From positions 1 to 47,303 of the forward strand of contig DATANR010000191.1 of NCBI GenBank assembly GCA_036266155.1: 47,303 bases of DNA, given 5' to 3'. Numbering within the stretch: the stretch's first letter is position 1; every line of letters begins with the position of its first letter. Both the position numbers and the translations under genes were made by a program. Shown in pieces: positions 8,816-17,773 of this stretch. Under the pieces are notes generated by a model, which worked only from the letters and a program-made list of their open reading frames with translations, was not told where the DNA came from and did not search any database. This DNA comes from SIAJ01 sp036266155. Lineage in GTDB: Bacteria > Planctomycetota > Planctomycetia > Gemmatales > Gemmataceae.

Positions 8816-8819
8816 CGTC

Positions 8820-10241
8820 TTACTTCTTCTTCGGCTCTTCCTTCTTCGGTTCCTCGCCCGGCGGATAGGCCGCCTTGACCAGCGCGGCACTCTCGCCGTT
8901 GTAGATGCGCAGCACGCCTTCCTCGCCGCCCGAGGCGACGACCTTGCCGTCGGCGCTCGCGGCCACGGCGAACAAGTAGTCCGTTGCGCCTGCGAAGTTC
9001 CGCTGGTTGCCGCCGTTGTCGACGTTCCACAACTTGACGCCGGAGTCGCCGCTCGAAGTCAGGAACAGGCCGGCCTTGCCGAAGAATGCAAGACGCGTGA
9101 TCTGCTTCTGATGCGCGTTCGGGATCGTCCGTGCTTGCTCGCCCTTCTCGTAATCCCAAATCTTGATCGCGTTGTCGGCGCCACACGAAGCGAGCAGCTT
9201 ACCGTCCGGCTTCCAGCCGACGTCGAGTACGTGATGCGTGTGGCCTTCGAACGACTTGAGGAACTTGCCCGACGGCACTTCCCAGACTTTCACGAATTTG
9301 TCGGCCCCGCACGTCGCGAGCTTGGTCGAATCGGGGCTAAAGCAGACACCGAGTGCCGTGTCCGAGTGCGGCGCTTTCAGATCGATGACCGGCTTGCCGG
9401 CGACGTCGAAGATCTTGACCTCGCCGTCCTCCGTCGCGGCCCCACCGCCGGTCGCCAGATATTTGCCGTCCGGCGAATAGTTCAAGGCCACGACGCGATC
9501 GACAAAGCCCGAAATCGTCGCCTTGAGAGCGCCCGACTCGGGATCCCAGAGTTTGACTTCCTGGTAGGACCCCGAGGCCAGTGTCTTGCCGTCAATGGAA
9601 AAGGCCAGCGACTCCACCAGCGAGATGTGCGCGGCACTGGCCGCCTTGCCGTCCGGTAACTTGAGGTTCGGATCGACGAGCGTTTTCACGAACTCGCCGG
9701 TCGGCTTGTAAACGTGGAGTTGGTTGCCGCGACCCGAAGCGACGACCTTGCCGTCCGGGCTGATCGCCACGGCCCGCACCGGCTTCACGATGGCCGGCGG
9801 CAAGCTGAGCACGACCTTCGGCCGCACGAGCCCCACGCCGGTCGGCGGCTTGGCGCCCTGGTCGATCCAGAGCTTGATGACCGCCAGCTCGGTCGGCGTC
9901 AACGGCGTCTCATCCTTGGGCGGCATGATCGGCTTCTGCTGCCGAGAGCACATTTTGTAGAGCAGGCTCTCGGCCGACTTGCCCGCCGTGATCGGCGTGT
10001 TGTGCTTGCCGCCCTTCATGAGTTTCTCGTAACTCGACAAGTCGAGCTTCCCGTTCAGCTCCTTGCCGGAGTGGCAGACGAAACACTTGTTGGCGAGAAT
10101 CGGCTCGACGTCTTTCTCGTACAGAACCGGATCCTTGCGATCGATCTTGATCTCGGGGATCGGATCGACTTTGGCGTCCTTCTTCTCCTGGGCGGAGGCG
10201 AAGACAGGAAGAAGCAGAGCGATCGCGGTGTATTGACGCAT
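8820..10241 (-). CDS. Planctomycete-type cytochrome c (PSCyt1) fused to WD40 repeats
   Basis: A 473-residue secreted protein. Residues 1-17 are a signal peptide (MRQYTAIALLLPVFASA). Residues about 37-130 form a PSCyt1 cytochrome c domain with heme motif CFVCH at 53-57, a candidate distal Met in IMPP near 106, and LWIDQGAKPP at its end. The rest is a WD40 beta-propeller with repeats such as VVASGRGNQLHVYKPTGEFV, LASGSYQEVKLWDPESGALK and LASCGADNAIKIWDYEKGEQ. The C-terminus is a Lys/Glu/Pro tail (EEPKKEEPKKK) that nearly repeats the end of the PPC-domain protein encoded just upstream. ATG 10241 is chosen because the signal peptide begins there. It probably forms an operon with the PPC gene, about 100 nt away. 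Confidence 0.9.
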   Translation of the reverse strand: MRQYTAIALLLPVFASAQEKKDAKVDPIPEIKIDRKDPVLYEKDVEPILANKCFVCHSGKELNGKLDLSSYEKLMKGGKHNTPITAGKSAESLLYKMCSRQQKPIMPPKDETPLTPTELAVIKLWIDQGAKPPTGVGLVRPKVVLSLPPAIVKPVRAVAISPDGKVVASGRGNQLHVYKPTGEFVKTLVDPNLKLPDGKAASAAHISLVESLAFSIDGKTLASGSYQEVKLWDPESGALKATISGFVDRVVALNYSPDGKYLATGGGAATEDGEVKIFDVAGKPVIDLKAPHSDTALGVCFSPDSTKLATCGADKFVKVWEVPSGKFLKSFEGHTHHVLDVGWKPDGKLLASCGADNAIKIWDYEKGEQARTIPNAHQKQITRLAFFGKAGLFLTSSGDSGVKLWNVDNGGNQRNFAGATDYLFAVAASADGKVVASGGEEGVLRIYNGESAALVKAAYPPGEEPKKEEPKKK

Positions 10242-10339
10242 AACGGAACCCTTATTTGTTCGCAAAAGGCAAATTTGACGGGATCAACAGGAATGATTGT
10301 TCAATTAATGTCGTCAATCGTGTTAAACCCGTCTAATTC

Positions 10340-12973
10340 TCACTTCTTCTTCGGCTCTTCCTTCTTCTTCGGCTCGGGGGCCTTTTCGACGGTGACGTTG
10401 AACTTCTGGCTCTCGGTCGCGATGGCCAATTTGCCGTCGTACATGCCGGTGACCGTCACCGAGATGCCGGCCAACTGCCCGGCGGCCACGTCGCCGGCGG
10501 CCTTGAGCGCAATCTTGACTTCGGTTTGACCCGCCGGGATCGTCGCTTCGTCAACGGTGACCCCCTTGGCGCCCATCGGCAGCGTGACCTTCACCTTGTA
10601 TTCGCCGGCGAATTCGTTCTGCCGCTCAACCTTGACCGTAACATCCGTGGCGGCGCCGCCCTTCAGGTTACCGGCCGGCGTGGCCGTCACCTTCGCGAGC
10701 GTCAGCGGAACGACCTGTATAGTTACCGGCGTCACCGCTTGATCGACCGTCGCGGGCTTCTTGCCCTTGCCCGGCTGACCCTCGTATTGAATCGGGGCCG
10801 ACGCTTGCAGCACGATCGTGTACGTCCCCGGCGGGGCGGTCGTTTTCACGTCGATGACGAACGTGCCGTCCGTCTTGTCCGGCGCGACCGGCGGCAGCGG
10901 TTGGCCGTTGTTGACGGTCAACGGCATCTGCTGCGGATTCTGCGTGGTGGTCAGTTGGCGAAGCGTGATCGGCACCTTCGTGTCGGGGCTGATCCGCGCC
11001 ACCTTGAACGGCACCGTGAGCTTTTCCCCCTGCTTCACCATGAGCGGTTGCGGCAGCTTTTCGCCGGCCTTGGTAATGAACGCATTCTCCGGTTCCGCGG
11101 TCACCTTGAAGAAACCGTTGGGGCGAATTCCAACGAACACCCCGCTATCGAGCCGTGTGATGGTCGGCACGTTCTGACCCGGCTGCACGCCCCACGTCAC
11201 GCTGGCCGAGCGCACTTCGCGAACGAGCGGCTTGCCGTTCACGGTCGCGGTCGCCTTGATCGTGATCGGCCCGTCGAACCGGGCGGCGTTCGGCGCCGCG
11301 GACAGCACGAGCGAGCCGGCGCGTTGAGCGCTGCCGATCACCTGCGGCACACAGGTCACGCCGGGCGGCAGGCCCTCGGCCGTCAGCGCGATCGAGCCAC
11401 TGAACCCGTCGAAACGGAAGGCGTAGACTTCGAGGTTCTGATTGCCATCGGCACGCAACACGGTCGTATCGGGAGAATTCTTGTTGGCGGCCATCGCGAC
11501 GACCCGGAAGTCCGGCTTCGGCGTGCCGACACGCAGGCGATACGTCACCTTCGGACCAAATTGATAGTTGGCCTCGCGGCTCGTCACCTGGATCAGATAC
11601 TTGCCGTCTTCCGGAGCCGTGAAGAGATACGGGTCCGGATCGGTGGTGCGCGCGAAGAACTGGGTTGTGCTGAGCACCTCGGGATTGTCGTCCTTCTCCA
11701 TCATGTCCGTCTTGGCCGTGGCGGCACGAACGGCGAACAAGAAGTCGGTCGGCACGCCCATGCGATCGGCCCACAGGTCGATGACGACTGTCTCGCCCTT
11801 CTTCGCCGTGACCGCGTACCAGTCGCGGTCGCCGCGCTTGTCGATGCGGCCAGCGACTTCACAGGGCAACGGCAGTTCCATCGCCTGCTCGGACTTGTCG
11901 TTCGGTTCCTTCTCGAGAACGACCTTGTCCTGCGCGAAGCCGATGAGCACCGGGTTCGAAACTCCCGCCGGCCCCTTGAGTCGATACTCGAAACCGTCGG
12001 CCCCGCCCGTGCGTGGCTCAATGCGGCCGCGATAGGCGAGCTTGGTCGCCTCAGCCGGGGCGTTGATCGTGACCGCGAGCTTTTCGAGGTTGGTCCCTTG
12101 CTCGGGAATGCCGCCCGGCAAATTGCGGCCATAGAGCGTGACCTGGGCCGGTTTGCCCGGCTCGACCATCGGCGGGTAGACGGCGTCGATCCACGGGTTG
12201 GTCGTGACGGTCAGGCGATAGAAGTAGGTTGGGCCGCCGGCCGTGTACGTGAACTGCGCGACGCGAACGAAGAAGTCGCCATCGGCCGCGGCCAAGAAAT
12301 CCACGATGGCATCCGGACCGTTGGCGCTCGCCAGCCGGCGATAGGTCGAATCGTAAATCTCGACTAGCGGTTGCGCCCGGCTGTCAATCGAATCGGCGAT
12401 GCACGCAGCGACGACACGCTGGCCCTTCTTCACGGGCACGACAAACAGATCGATGTCGGTCGGGTTGGCGATCGTGCCGTTGACGGTCGTGTTCAGGTCG
12501 ACCTTCATCGCCTCGGGCACATCGTTGTTCGGCTCCTTTTCCACAACCTCCGGCAAATCGCCGACGACGAACGCGCGCGGATTGCTGACGCCTTCCTTGC
12601 CGGCCGCCCTCACGTCATAGTGGCCGGGCGGCACATCGGCGGCGACTGTGACCTTGAACTTGTTCGGCGCCGGCGTGCCGCCCTTTTTGGGCGGTGGCGG
12701 CGCGGGCTTCTTCGGATCCTTGGGATCGACCTTCGGTTCGGCCGGAGGCGGCACGATCTCGGCTTTGATGCCGGGGTGGTTGAAGATCAGCGCTTCCGCG
12801 TCGTCGAGATTGGCCCCAGTCAGGCCCAAGTCGGGAATCGTGGTCCCGGCCTTGGCGCCCATTGGGAAAATGGTGTCCAGTCGCGGCGCCGGCAGGCTGG
12901 GCTGCGGCTGCTGAGCGACCGCGGATGCGGCGGCCAACACCACCAAAGCGGTGCACAGGCGGAACCGGGACAT
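10340..12973 (-). CDS. Large exported PPC-domain protein
   Basis: An 877-residue protein with signal peptide MSRFRLCTALVVLAAASAVA. It has repeated bacterial pre-peptidase C-terminal (PPC)-like beta-sandwich units, each opening with an EKEPNND-type motif: VVEKEPNNDVPEAMKVDLNT, then TDIDLFVVPVKKGQRVVAAC, and a second VLEKEPNDKSEQAMELPLPC with RDWYAVTAKKGETVVIDLWA. Ig-like segments follow. A proline-rich stretch (PKKPAPPPPKKGG) lies near residue 95 and the tail is EPKKKEEPKKK. No protease active site is visible, so it is probably a cell-surface or binding protein. It is the first gene of the pair with the WD40-cytochrome gene. Confidence 0.85.
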   Translation of the reverse strand: MSRFRLCTALVVLAAASAVAQQPQPSLPAPRLDTIFPMGAKAGTTIPDLGLTGANLDDAEALIFNHPGIKAEIVPPPAEPKVDPKDPKKPAPPPPKKGGTPAPNKFKVTVAADVPPGHYDVRAAGKEGVSNPRAFVVGDLPEVVEKEPNNDVPEAMKVDLNTTVNGTIANPTDIDLFVVPVKKGQRVVAACIADSIDSRAQPLVEIYDSTYRRLASANGPDAIVDFLAAADGDFFVRVAQFTYTAGGPTYFYRLTVTTNPWIDAVYPPMVEPGKPAQVTLYGRNLPGGIPEQGTNLEKLAVTINAPAEATKLAYRGRIEPRTGGADGFEYRLKGPAGVSNPVLIGFAQDKVVLEKEPNDKSEQAMELPLPCEVAGRIDKRGDRDWYAVTAKKGETVVIDLWADRMGVPTDFLFAVRAATAKTDMMEKDDNPEVLSTTQFFARTTDPDPYLFTAPEDGKYLIQVTSREANYQFGPKVTYRLRVGTPKPDFRVVAMAANKNSPDTTVLRADGNQNLEVYAFRFDGFSGSIALTAEGLPPGVTCVPQVIGSAQRAGSLVLSAAPNAARFDGPITIKATATVNGKPLVREVRSASVTWGVQPGQNVPTITRLDSGVFVGIRPNGFFKVTAEPENAFITKAGEKLPQPLMVKQGEKLTVPFKVARISPDTKVPITLRQLTTTQNPQQMPLTVNNGQPLPPVAPDKTDGTFVIDVKTTAPPGTYTIVLQASAPIQYEGQPGKGKKPATVDQAVTPVTIQVVPLTLAKVTATPAGNLKGGAATDVTVKVERQNEFAGEYKVKVTLPMGAKGVTVDEATIPAGQTEVKIALKAAGDVAAGQLAGISVTVTGMYDGKLAIATESQKFNVTVEKAPEPKKKEEPKKK

Positions 12974-13090
12974 AGGACCATCTCCGAGGAGAGCGGCGAG
13001 GCGGAACCGGTCAGTGGGTGAACGAGCAAAAACGTGGGCAGTTGGCGGGAACCGACAAGAGAATCGTAACGAACGGATGGCGCGTGGTCA

Positions 13091-13130
13091 AGCCGCTTGC
13101 GGTCCCGATGCATCGGGACCGCAAGCGGCT
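13091..13130. repeat. Perfect 40-bp palindrome
   Basis: Positions 13091-13110 and 13111-13130 are exact reverse complements with no loop. The palindrome overlaps the last codons of the glycosyltransferase gene (stop at 13129-13131) and lies in the gap before the PPC gene. It probably belongs to a dispersed palindrome family and may end transcription of the glycosyltransferase operon. Confidence 0.8.
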
Positions 13131-14817
13131 AATCTTCAAAGATGTCCGGGAACGGGAATTCGATTGCCCCTCGCGGGTCACGAATTTCGTGCACAACATA
13201 TCGTCCAGCCCGGTAGACGACGGGCTGATTCCACGGATAAACATCTTTGCCCCAACTCGGGAAGCCATCGGGCAGCGACGAAGCGGGTCCTGGCGGCGGC
13301 GGATCGAGCGGCGCGCTCAAATAAGTGGCCGGCACGAGGTCGCTCACCACATAGCGGGCACCGCTCTCAAACGTCTCTCGCCGAATCTGCTCGCGCTTCG
13401 ATTTGAACTTCATCGCCGTGATGACATGCGGATATCGGATCGCGGGGCGAATGTTCAGCCAAACATAAAGCGGATGCGTCGAGTCGTGCCAGCAGATCAA
13501 GTCGCGGTCGTGCAGATCCTTCGTGGCGAGGTAATCGGCGACGCGCTGAAGATCGGCCCAATCCGGCACGCAGTGAATGTTCGAGTAAAAGGATAGCTGG
13601 TCCTTCAATTCCCATGAGCCATCGCTCCAGCACCGTCCCCAGAGTGCGAGGCGGTCGGTGCGCACAATCGGATGATGGGGCAGGATAACCTTTGTTGAAT
13701 GCGGGTGTGACTTCTGCAAGTCGCGCAACCAGGCGCTGCCGAGCGCACATTCGTTCAACAGACCCGCGGCGACGCACCACGCAAGGAATACAGGGCCGAC
13801 CGGCAGTCGAAAGCTCGCCAGCACCGCAAGCCCGAGCAACGTCGGCGGGGCGTGCGCGTAGTCGAATTCCTTTTGAATCACGGTCGCCTGAGCCTGCCAC
13901 CCAATGTATAGCGCGGCCAACACCGCCCGATCCGGCTGTCGTCGAAACATGGCAACGAGCGCGAGCGGCACAGCTACAAAGTGCAAGAGGCTAAACGGTG
14001 CAAAGTACGCGGAGACCAGCTTGATCTTCCACCAGAAGTCCGGCCACGACCAGTGATAGTATTCCTGGTTCCAGTTGAGCAACACGTCCCACATCGGCGA
14101 CCAGGCGCCGGTTTGAACTAGCCAGATTGATCCGGCGATTCCCGCGATCAGCCCGCCGAGAAACAAAAAGAGCGTGTCGAACAGGGCAACGCGCCGCGTT
14201 TGGAAACGCAAGCTCACGAGCCAGACGAGCAGCGCCGGCACGAGAACGTGCGGCTTGATCCAGACGGCGAGGCCCCAGAGAAGGCCCTCAATGAGGGCGT
14301 AATAGCGCGGGCGTGCCGTATGTTCGGTTCCCCCTCCCGCTTTAGGGGAGGGGGTTAGGGGGAGAGGTCTTGCGAATGCGGCGCGGAAGCAAGTCGCGGC
14401 AACGGCGGGGAGCAACATCCAGCCGTCGCGCTGGCAATGAATGAACTCGGTTTCAAACAAGTAGAAGAGGAACGCCACGGTCGCGAACCAGATTCGTCCG
14501 TTGATACTCAAGCCGGAACGGCCCAGTAAACGCGCCAGCAACAACACGACGCTGCCAAAGACCAGCAGATCCACAACGCGAATCGCTTCGTGGCTCCAGC
14601 CGACAACCGGTCGAACGAGGCAGTGCATCCACACCATTCCGGGCAGATTGGTTTCGAAGACGTCGCGATAATGGGCGCCGCCGTGCAGCACGTTCCAGGC
14701 GCTTAGATCGTGATAGGTCACGTCCACCCAGACGGGCGTGCGCAAGAAGAGCGGCACGCCGATCGCCAGGACCGCGACGAGGGGGATGAGCGTCAGGATC
14801 AGCGTGCGGCGATTCAC
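13129..14817 (-). CDS. Polytopic membrane glycosyltransferase-like protein
   Basis: A 562-residue integral membrane protein with many hydrophobic helices (LILTLIPLVAVLAIGVPLFL, then LLVFGSVVLLLARLLG, ALLVWLV and others) and an early acidic loop VDVTYHDLSAWNVLHGGAHY with RDVFETNLPGM. These features fit the PMT/ArnT/RgtA-like GT-C superfamily, which transfers sugars from polyprenyl-phosphate donors. The C-terminal 150 residues are soluble. The start is GTG at 14817: its GTGA overlaps the TGA of the upstream DUF1559-like gene by 4 nt, which indicates translational coupling. A proline-rich insert PLPLTPSPKAGGGTE is encoded by a palindromic repeat at 14326-14371. The family assignment is moderately confident; the substrate is unknown. 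Confidence 0.75.
   Translation of the reverse strand: MNRRTLILTLIPLVAVLAIGVPLFLRTPVWVDVTYHDLSAWNVLHGGAHYRDVFETNLPGMVWMHCLVRPVVGWSHEAIRVVDLLVFGSVVLLLARLLGRSGLSINGRIWFATVAFLFYLFETEFIHCQRDGWMLLPAVAATCFRAAFARPLPLTPSPKAGGGTEHTARPRYYALIEGLLWGLAVWIKPHVLVPALLVWLVSLRFQTRRVALFDTLFLFLGGLIAGIAGSIWLVQTGAWSPMWDVLLNWNQEYYHWSWPDFWWKIKLVSAYFAPFSLLHFVAVPLALVAMFRRQPDRAVLAALYIGWQAQATVIQKEFDYAHAPPTLLGLAVLASFRLPVGPVFLAWCVAAGLLNECALGSAWLRDLQKSHPHSTKVILPHHPIVRTDRLALWGRCWSDGSWELKDQLSFYSNIHCVPDWADLQRVADYLATKDLHDRDLICWHDSTHPLYVWLNIRPAIRYPHVITAMKFKSKREQIRRETFESGARYVVSDLVPATYLSAPLDPPPPGPASSLPDGFPSWGKDVYPWNQPVVYRAGRYVVHEIRDPRGAIEFPFPDIFED
14326..14371. repeat. Palindromic repeat inserted in-frame in the glycosyltransferase gene
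   Basis: A G/C-homopolymer-rich element with a 9-bp stem (14330-14338 with 14346-14354) is translated as PLPLTPSPKAGGG. Its sequence and its encoded peptide are unlike the surrounding membrane protein and look like a dispersed intergenic repeat that landed in a cytoplasmic or periplasmic loop without breaking the frame. Confidence 0.65.
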
Positions 14818-15671
14818 GGTGCTTCGAAGTCGGATTCTCCGCCAGCAAGCGTCCACATCGCGCGGAAGATGGCCGGCTCAATCGTGTCTTTAACGAAGCG
14901 GACCGATCCATCGGCAAACGCAACGTATGCAGCACCCGGATGGCAGCCGCCAAAGGGGCGACCGATGCCGAGGTACGGCGTCGCAGTCGGATCGAGGCCG
15001 CGGATCGTGCTCGGCCCGCCTTGCAACCACGGACCAACGTTGGCGGTGGTTTCGATGATCTGAGCCGTGTGTTGCAAGCCGTCCTTGAACGCGGAATTCG
15101 GCGTCGCGCTATTGAAGCGATAGGCGCCGGCGAGTTCGGCCGCGTCGCTGAGCGATTTGGCCGGCGTGTCGAGCCCGATGCCGCCGCACGCGATGTAATT
15201 CGTCGGCACCGGCTGGCCGGGCGGATAGGTGCGCACCTGAGCGGGGCAGATCGCGGCCGCCAGTCGATAGTTAGCCAACGGCTGATTGCTCGGCGAATTC
15301 CACGCGGTCACCGGATCGATCTCCTTGAGCAGCTTGTCGAGCCCCAAGGGCTGCCGGTGCGGCGCCTCGGGGTCCGGACTTGGCGGGCCTTCGTTGAGCA
15401 AGTTCAACGTGTAAACGTACCAACTCATTCGCTGCTCAATGGGCAGACTCGGATTGAGAAAAGTGCCCGGCGGCAACTCGTCACGCGGCTTGTCCGGAAG
15501 CCCTTTGCCCGGCGTGCTCGCATGACGGACGCCCAGCAAGCCCAGGTCGCGCAAATGGTTTTGACAATTGATGCGATCGCTACGTGCCCGCGACCGCACG
15601 ATCGACGGCAGCAGGATGCCCAGCAAGATGAGGATAACGACGACGAGCAGGGCAACGCGGGTGCGGGACAT
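14814..15671 (-). CDS. DUF1559-like exported protein
   Basis: A 285-residue protein with N-terminal membrane segment TRVALLVVVILILLGILLPS followed by RARSDRINCQNHLRDLGLLG, a diverged form of the DUF1559 N-terminus lacking the FTLVE prepilin site. The end has HPGAAYVAFADGSVRFVKDT, the classic DUF1559 C-terminal motif. It is therefore a family member anchored by a plain signal-anchor rather than a prepilin leader. ATG 15671 has an AGGA just upstream. It overlaps the glycosyltransferase start by 4 nt, so both are expressed together. Confidence 0.8.
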   Translation of the reverse strand: MSRTRVALLVVVILILLGILLPSIVRSRARSDRINCQNHLRDLGLLGVRHASTPGKGLPDKPRDELPPGTFLNPSLPIEQRMSWYVYTLNLLNEGPPSPDPEAPHRQPLGLDKLLKEIDPVTAWNSPSNQPLANYRLAAAICPAQVRTYPPGQPVPTNYIACGGIGLDTPAKSLSDAAELAGAYRFNSATPNSAFKDGLQHTAQIIETTANVGPWLQGGPSTIRGLDPTATPYLGIGRPFGGCHPGAAYVAFADGSVRFVKDTIEPAIFRAMWTLAGGESDFEAP

Positions 15672-15766
15672 ATTCCTACTACGTTGCGGACGGCGAATCG
15701 GTCTCGCACCAAACGGGCCCGGCGGTATATGATACGGCCATTGCACCATTCCGCGGGAGGCGGACC

Positions 15767-16741
15767 ATGAGCCGACGGACCGGACTGATCGCGACCGCGG
15801 GCCTGATTGCTCTGGCGGGAGGGGCGTTGATGTTCTTCCACCCGCTGGATGCCAAGCCGAAGAAAGAAGACACCGGCGACCCGGCCGCGCGCAAGGCCGG
15901 CGACTTCGACGGCGACCGGGCGCTTGCCTATCTATCCGTCCTCTGCGACCTCGGCCCGCGGATCAGCGGCACCGACGCGATGACCAAGCAACAGGAATTG
16001 CTCCAGAAGCATTTCGAAAAGCACGGCGCCACCGTTACATTGCAGAAGTTCGAAGGCAAGCAGCCGAGCCGCGAGAAGGCGACGCCCATGGTCAACATGA
16101 TCGTGAGCTGGCACCCGACGAAGAAAGAACGCGTCATTCTCAGCGGCCACTACGACACTCGGCCGATCGCCGACCAGGAGACGAACGTCCGCGATTGGAC
16201 CAAACCGTTTGCCAGCGCGAACGACGGCGCGTCGACGATGGCGTTCTTCATGGAATTGGCGCCGCTGATGAAGGGCATGAAGACCGAGGTCGGCGTCGAC
16301 TTTGTGATCTTCGATGGCGAAGAGTACATGTTCGACCGCAACCGCGACAAGTTCTTTCTGGGCTCCGACTACTTCGCCGCTCAGTATGTGAAGGCGAAGG
16401 ACGGGCCGAAGTATAAAGCAGCGATCAATCTCGACCTGTTCGCGGGCAAGGGGGCCGTGTTCCCGATTGAGGTGAATTCTTCGCTGCGTGCCGGCCCACT
16501 GGTTGAAGACGTGTGGAAGATCGCGGAAGGGCTCGGTGTCAAGAACTTCAAGATGGAGTATGGCCACGAAGTGCTCGACGATCACATGGCGCTGAACCGG
16601 GCCGGAATCCCGGCGATCGACATCATTGATTTCGACTACGAGCACTGGCACAAGCTTTCGGACACGCCGGACAAATGCTCGGCCGAGAGCATGGCGAGCG
16701 TGGCCAAGGTGCTCATGGCGTGGATGCAGAAGGTGAAGTGA
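15767..16741 (+). CDS. M28 family metallopeptidase / glutaminyl cyclase-like
   Basis: A 324-residue exported zinc enzyme. The N-terminus is a signal-anchor (TGLIATAGLIALAGGALMFF). M28 motifs are present in order: GHYDTRP with H128, ANDGAS with D153, DGEEY with E185/E186, NLDL with D223, and YEHWHKLSDTPDKC with H295. These cover the five metal ligands of the family. The DDHMALNRAGIPAIDIIDFD segment before the last His resembles the glutaminyl-peptide cyclotransferase branch of M28, so it may be an aminopeptidase or a cyclase; sequence alone does not decide. It is transcribed divergently from the DUF1559-like gene, 95 bp away. Confidence 0.85.
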   Translation: MSRRTGLIATAGLIALAGGALMFFHPLDAKPKKEDTGDPAARKAGDFDGDRALAYLSVLCDLGPRISGTDAMTKQQELLQKHFEKHGATVTLQKFEGKQPSREKATPMVNMIVSWHPTKKERVILSGHYDTRPIADQETNVRDWTKPFASANDGASTMAFFMELAPLMKGMKTEVGVDFVIFDGEEYMFDRNRDKFFLGSDYFAAQYVKAKDGPKYKAAINLDLFAGKGAVFPIEVNSSLRAGPLVEDVWKIAEGLGVKNFKMEYGHEVLDDHMALNRAGIPAIDIIDFDYEHWHKLSDTPDKCSAESMASVAKVLMAWMQKVK

Positions 16742-16774
16742 TCGCGGTCCAATTCACATCCGTTTGGTGCCTGC

Positions 16775-17272
16775 ATGGCCGCCGCGTTGTTGCTTGCCGC
16801 TCTGCTCGCCGCGATTGCCGTGGTCTCGTTGCGCTATCAGATGCGCAACTGGAGCCGCCTGCGTTCGGAGTCGCTCGCGAGTGACGACCGGCGTTACTTG
16901 CGTGGCGTCTGCCAACGGCGGACGATCAACTCGGTCTTAATGCTGGCTCTCGCGGGCATGTTGGCCGGCGCCTACCTCTCCGGCGGCATGCAAGAGTTGA
17001 ATCGGATCGCTAACCTCAAAGACCAAGACCCACCCCAAGAACGGACGCCGCTCGACGATGAGCTGGTCAAATCCGCCATCATCTACCTGTTCGCCGGCCT
17101 CGGGCTGCTGTTCCTGATCGTGATGGTCGCCGTCGCGGACTACGTGGCCACGACGCTTTATGGGCGCTTGCAACTGCGGCGCATTCAGAACGAGCAGCGA
17201 GCTTTATTGGAGCGAGATCTGGCGATGCATCGGCAGCAAAAGCTGAATGACCGTGCGAAGCGGTTGGGCTGA
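16775..17272 (+). CDS. Small membrane protein of unknown function
   Basis: A 165-residue protein with three hydrophobic segments (residues 1-20, about 52-72, and about 95-120: AIIYLFAGLGLLFLIVMVAV) and basic, helical ends (RLQLRRIQNEQRALLERDLA). No family is recognised. It follows the M28 gene by 33 nt and may be co-transcribed with it. The start ATG 16775 lacks a clear ribosome-binding site. Confidence 0.65.
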   Translation: MAAALLLAALLAAIAVVSLRYQMRNWSRLRSESLASDDRRYLRGVCQRRTINSVLMLALAGMLAGAYLSGGMQELNRIANLKDQDPPQERTPLDDELVKSAIIYLFAGLGLLFLIVMVAVADYVATTLYGRLQLRRIQNEQRALLERDLAMHRQQKLNDRAKRLG

Positions 17273-17305
17273 ATGGCGTCCGAAAGGCGTCGTGGAGGTT
17301 GTGCT

Positions 17306-17524
17306 ATGAACGAGCCGCTGAGTCCCGAAGGTTACGAGCAGACCAAACAAGAATTGTATGACCTCGAATTACGACTTGCTGAGATTGAAGCGTGAACAGA
17401 CCTAAGTGCCGACCACTTGGCCAGCGTTCGACGGTCATACAAGACGATGATGCGCGAGTACCTGCAAGACATCAAAACCTACGAGGCCCGAGAAGCGAAC
17501 AAAAAGCCGCTGGCCTCCGCCTGA
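17306..17524 (+). pseudogene. Short gene interrupted by an in-frame TGA
   Basis: ATG 17306 has an excellent GGAGG 7 nt upstream. The frame reads MNEPLSPEGYEQTKQELYDL and on to LRLAEIEA, then TGA at 17393-17395. The same frame continues after the stop without interruption as TDLSADHLASVRRSYKTMMR, then EYLQDIKTYEAREANKKPL to a second TGA at 17522. Both halves are charged, helical and alike in style, so this looks like one 72-codon gene with a nonsense change; a C-to-T change in an Arg CGA codon would explain it. It could instead encode a real 29-residue peptide. Function unknown. It lies next to a toxin-antitoxin pair. Confidence 0.55.
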
Positions 17525-17534
17525 GAGGCCAGGT

Positions 17535-17563
17535 CGCCCGATGACGAACTCAACGATCGGGCG
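17535..17563. terminator. Hairpin after the interrupted short gene
   Basis: A perfect 8-bp inverted repeat (17535-17542 with 17556-17563) with a 13-nt loop lies 10 nt past the stop at 17522. There is no U tract, so its terminator role is tentative. Confidence 0.35.
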
Positions 17564-17734
17564 AAGCGGTGCGAACTCCCTACTCCTACATCGCATCGGG
17601 CATTCAGTTGCCGCGATGATCCTCCGATCGCCATTGCATCCACCGTCTGAGCAGTGTGTGCGTGTGCCTGGATGCAACGCAATTTTGTCCTCTGCCGCTC
17701 GACAGTTCATGCCACTTGCAACGTCGCCCAATGT

Positions 17735-17764
17735 TTGACACAATACGTGAAATTACACGTATTG
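17735..17764 (+). promoter_or_regulatory. Promoter -35 and palindromic operator of the toxin-antitoxin operon
   Basis: A perfect TTGACA (17735-17740) is followed immediately by a perfect 9-bp inverted repeat, CAATACGTG (17741-17749) and CACGTATTG (17756-17764), with a 6-nt spacer. The palindrome covers the space between -35 and -10, 10 nt before the antitoxin ATG. That is where an antitoxin or toxin-antitoxin complex would bind to repress its own operon. Confidence 0.65.
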
Positions 17765-17773
17765 CGGCGAACT

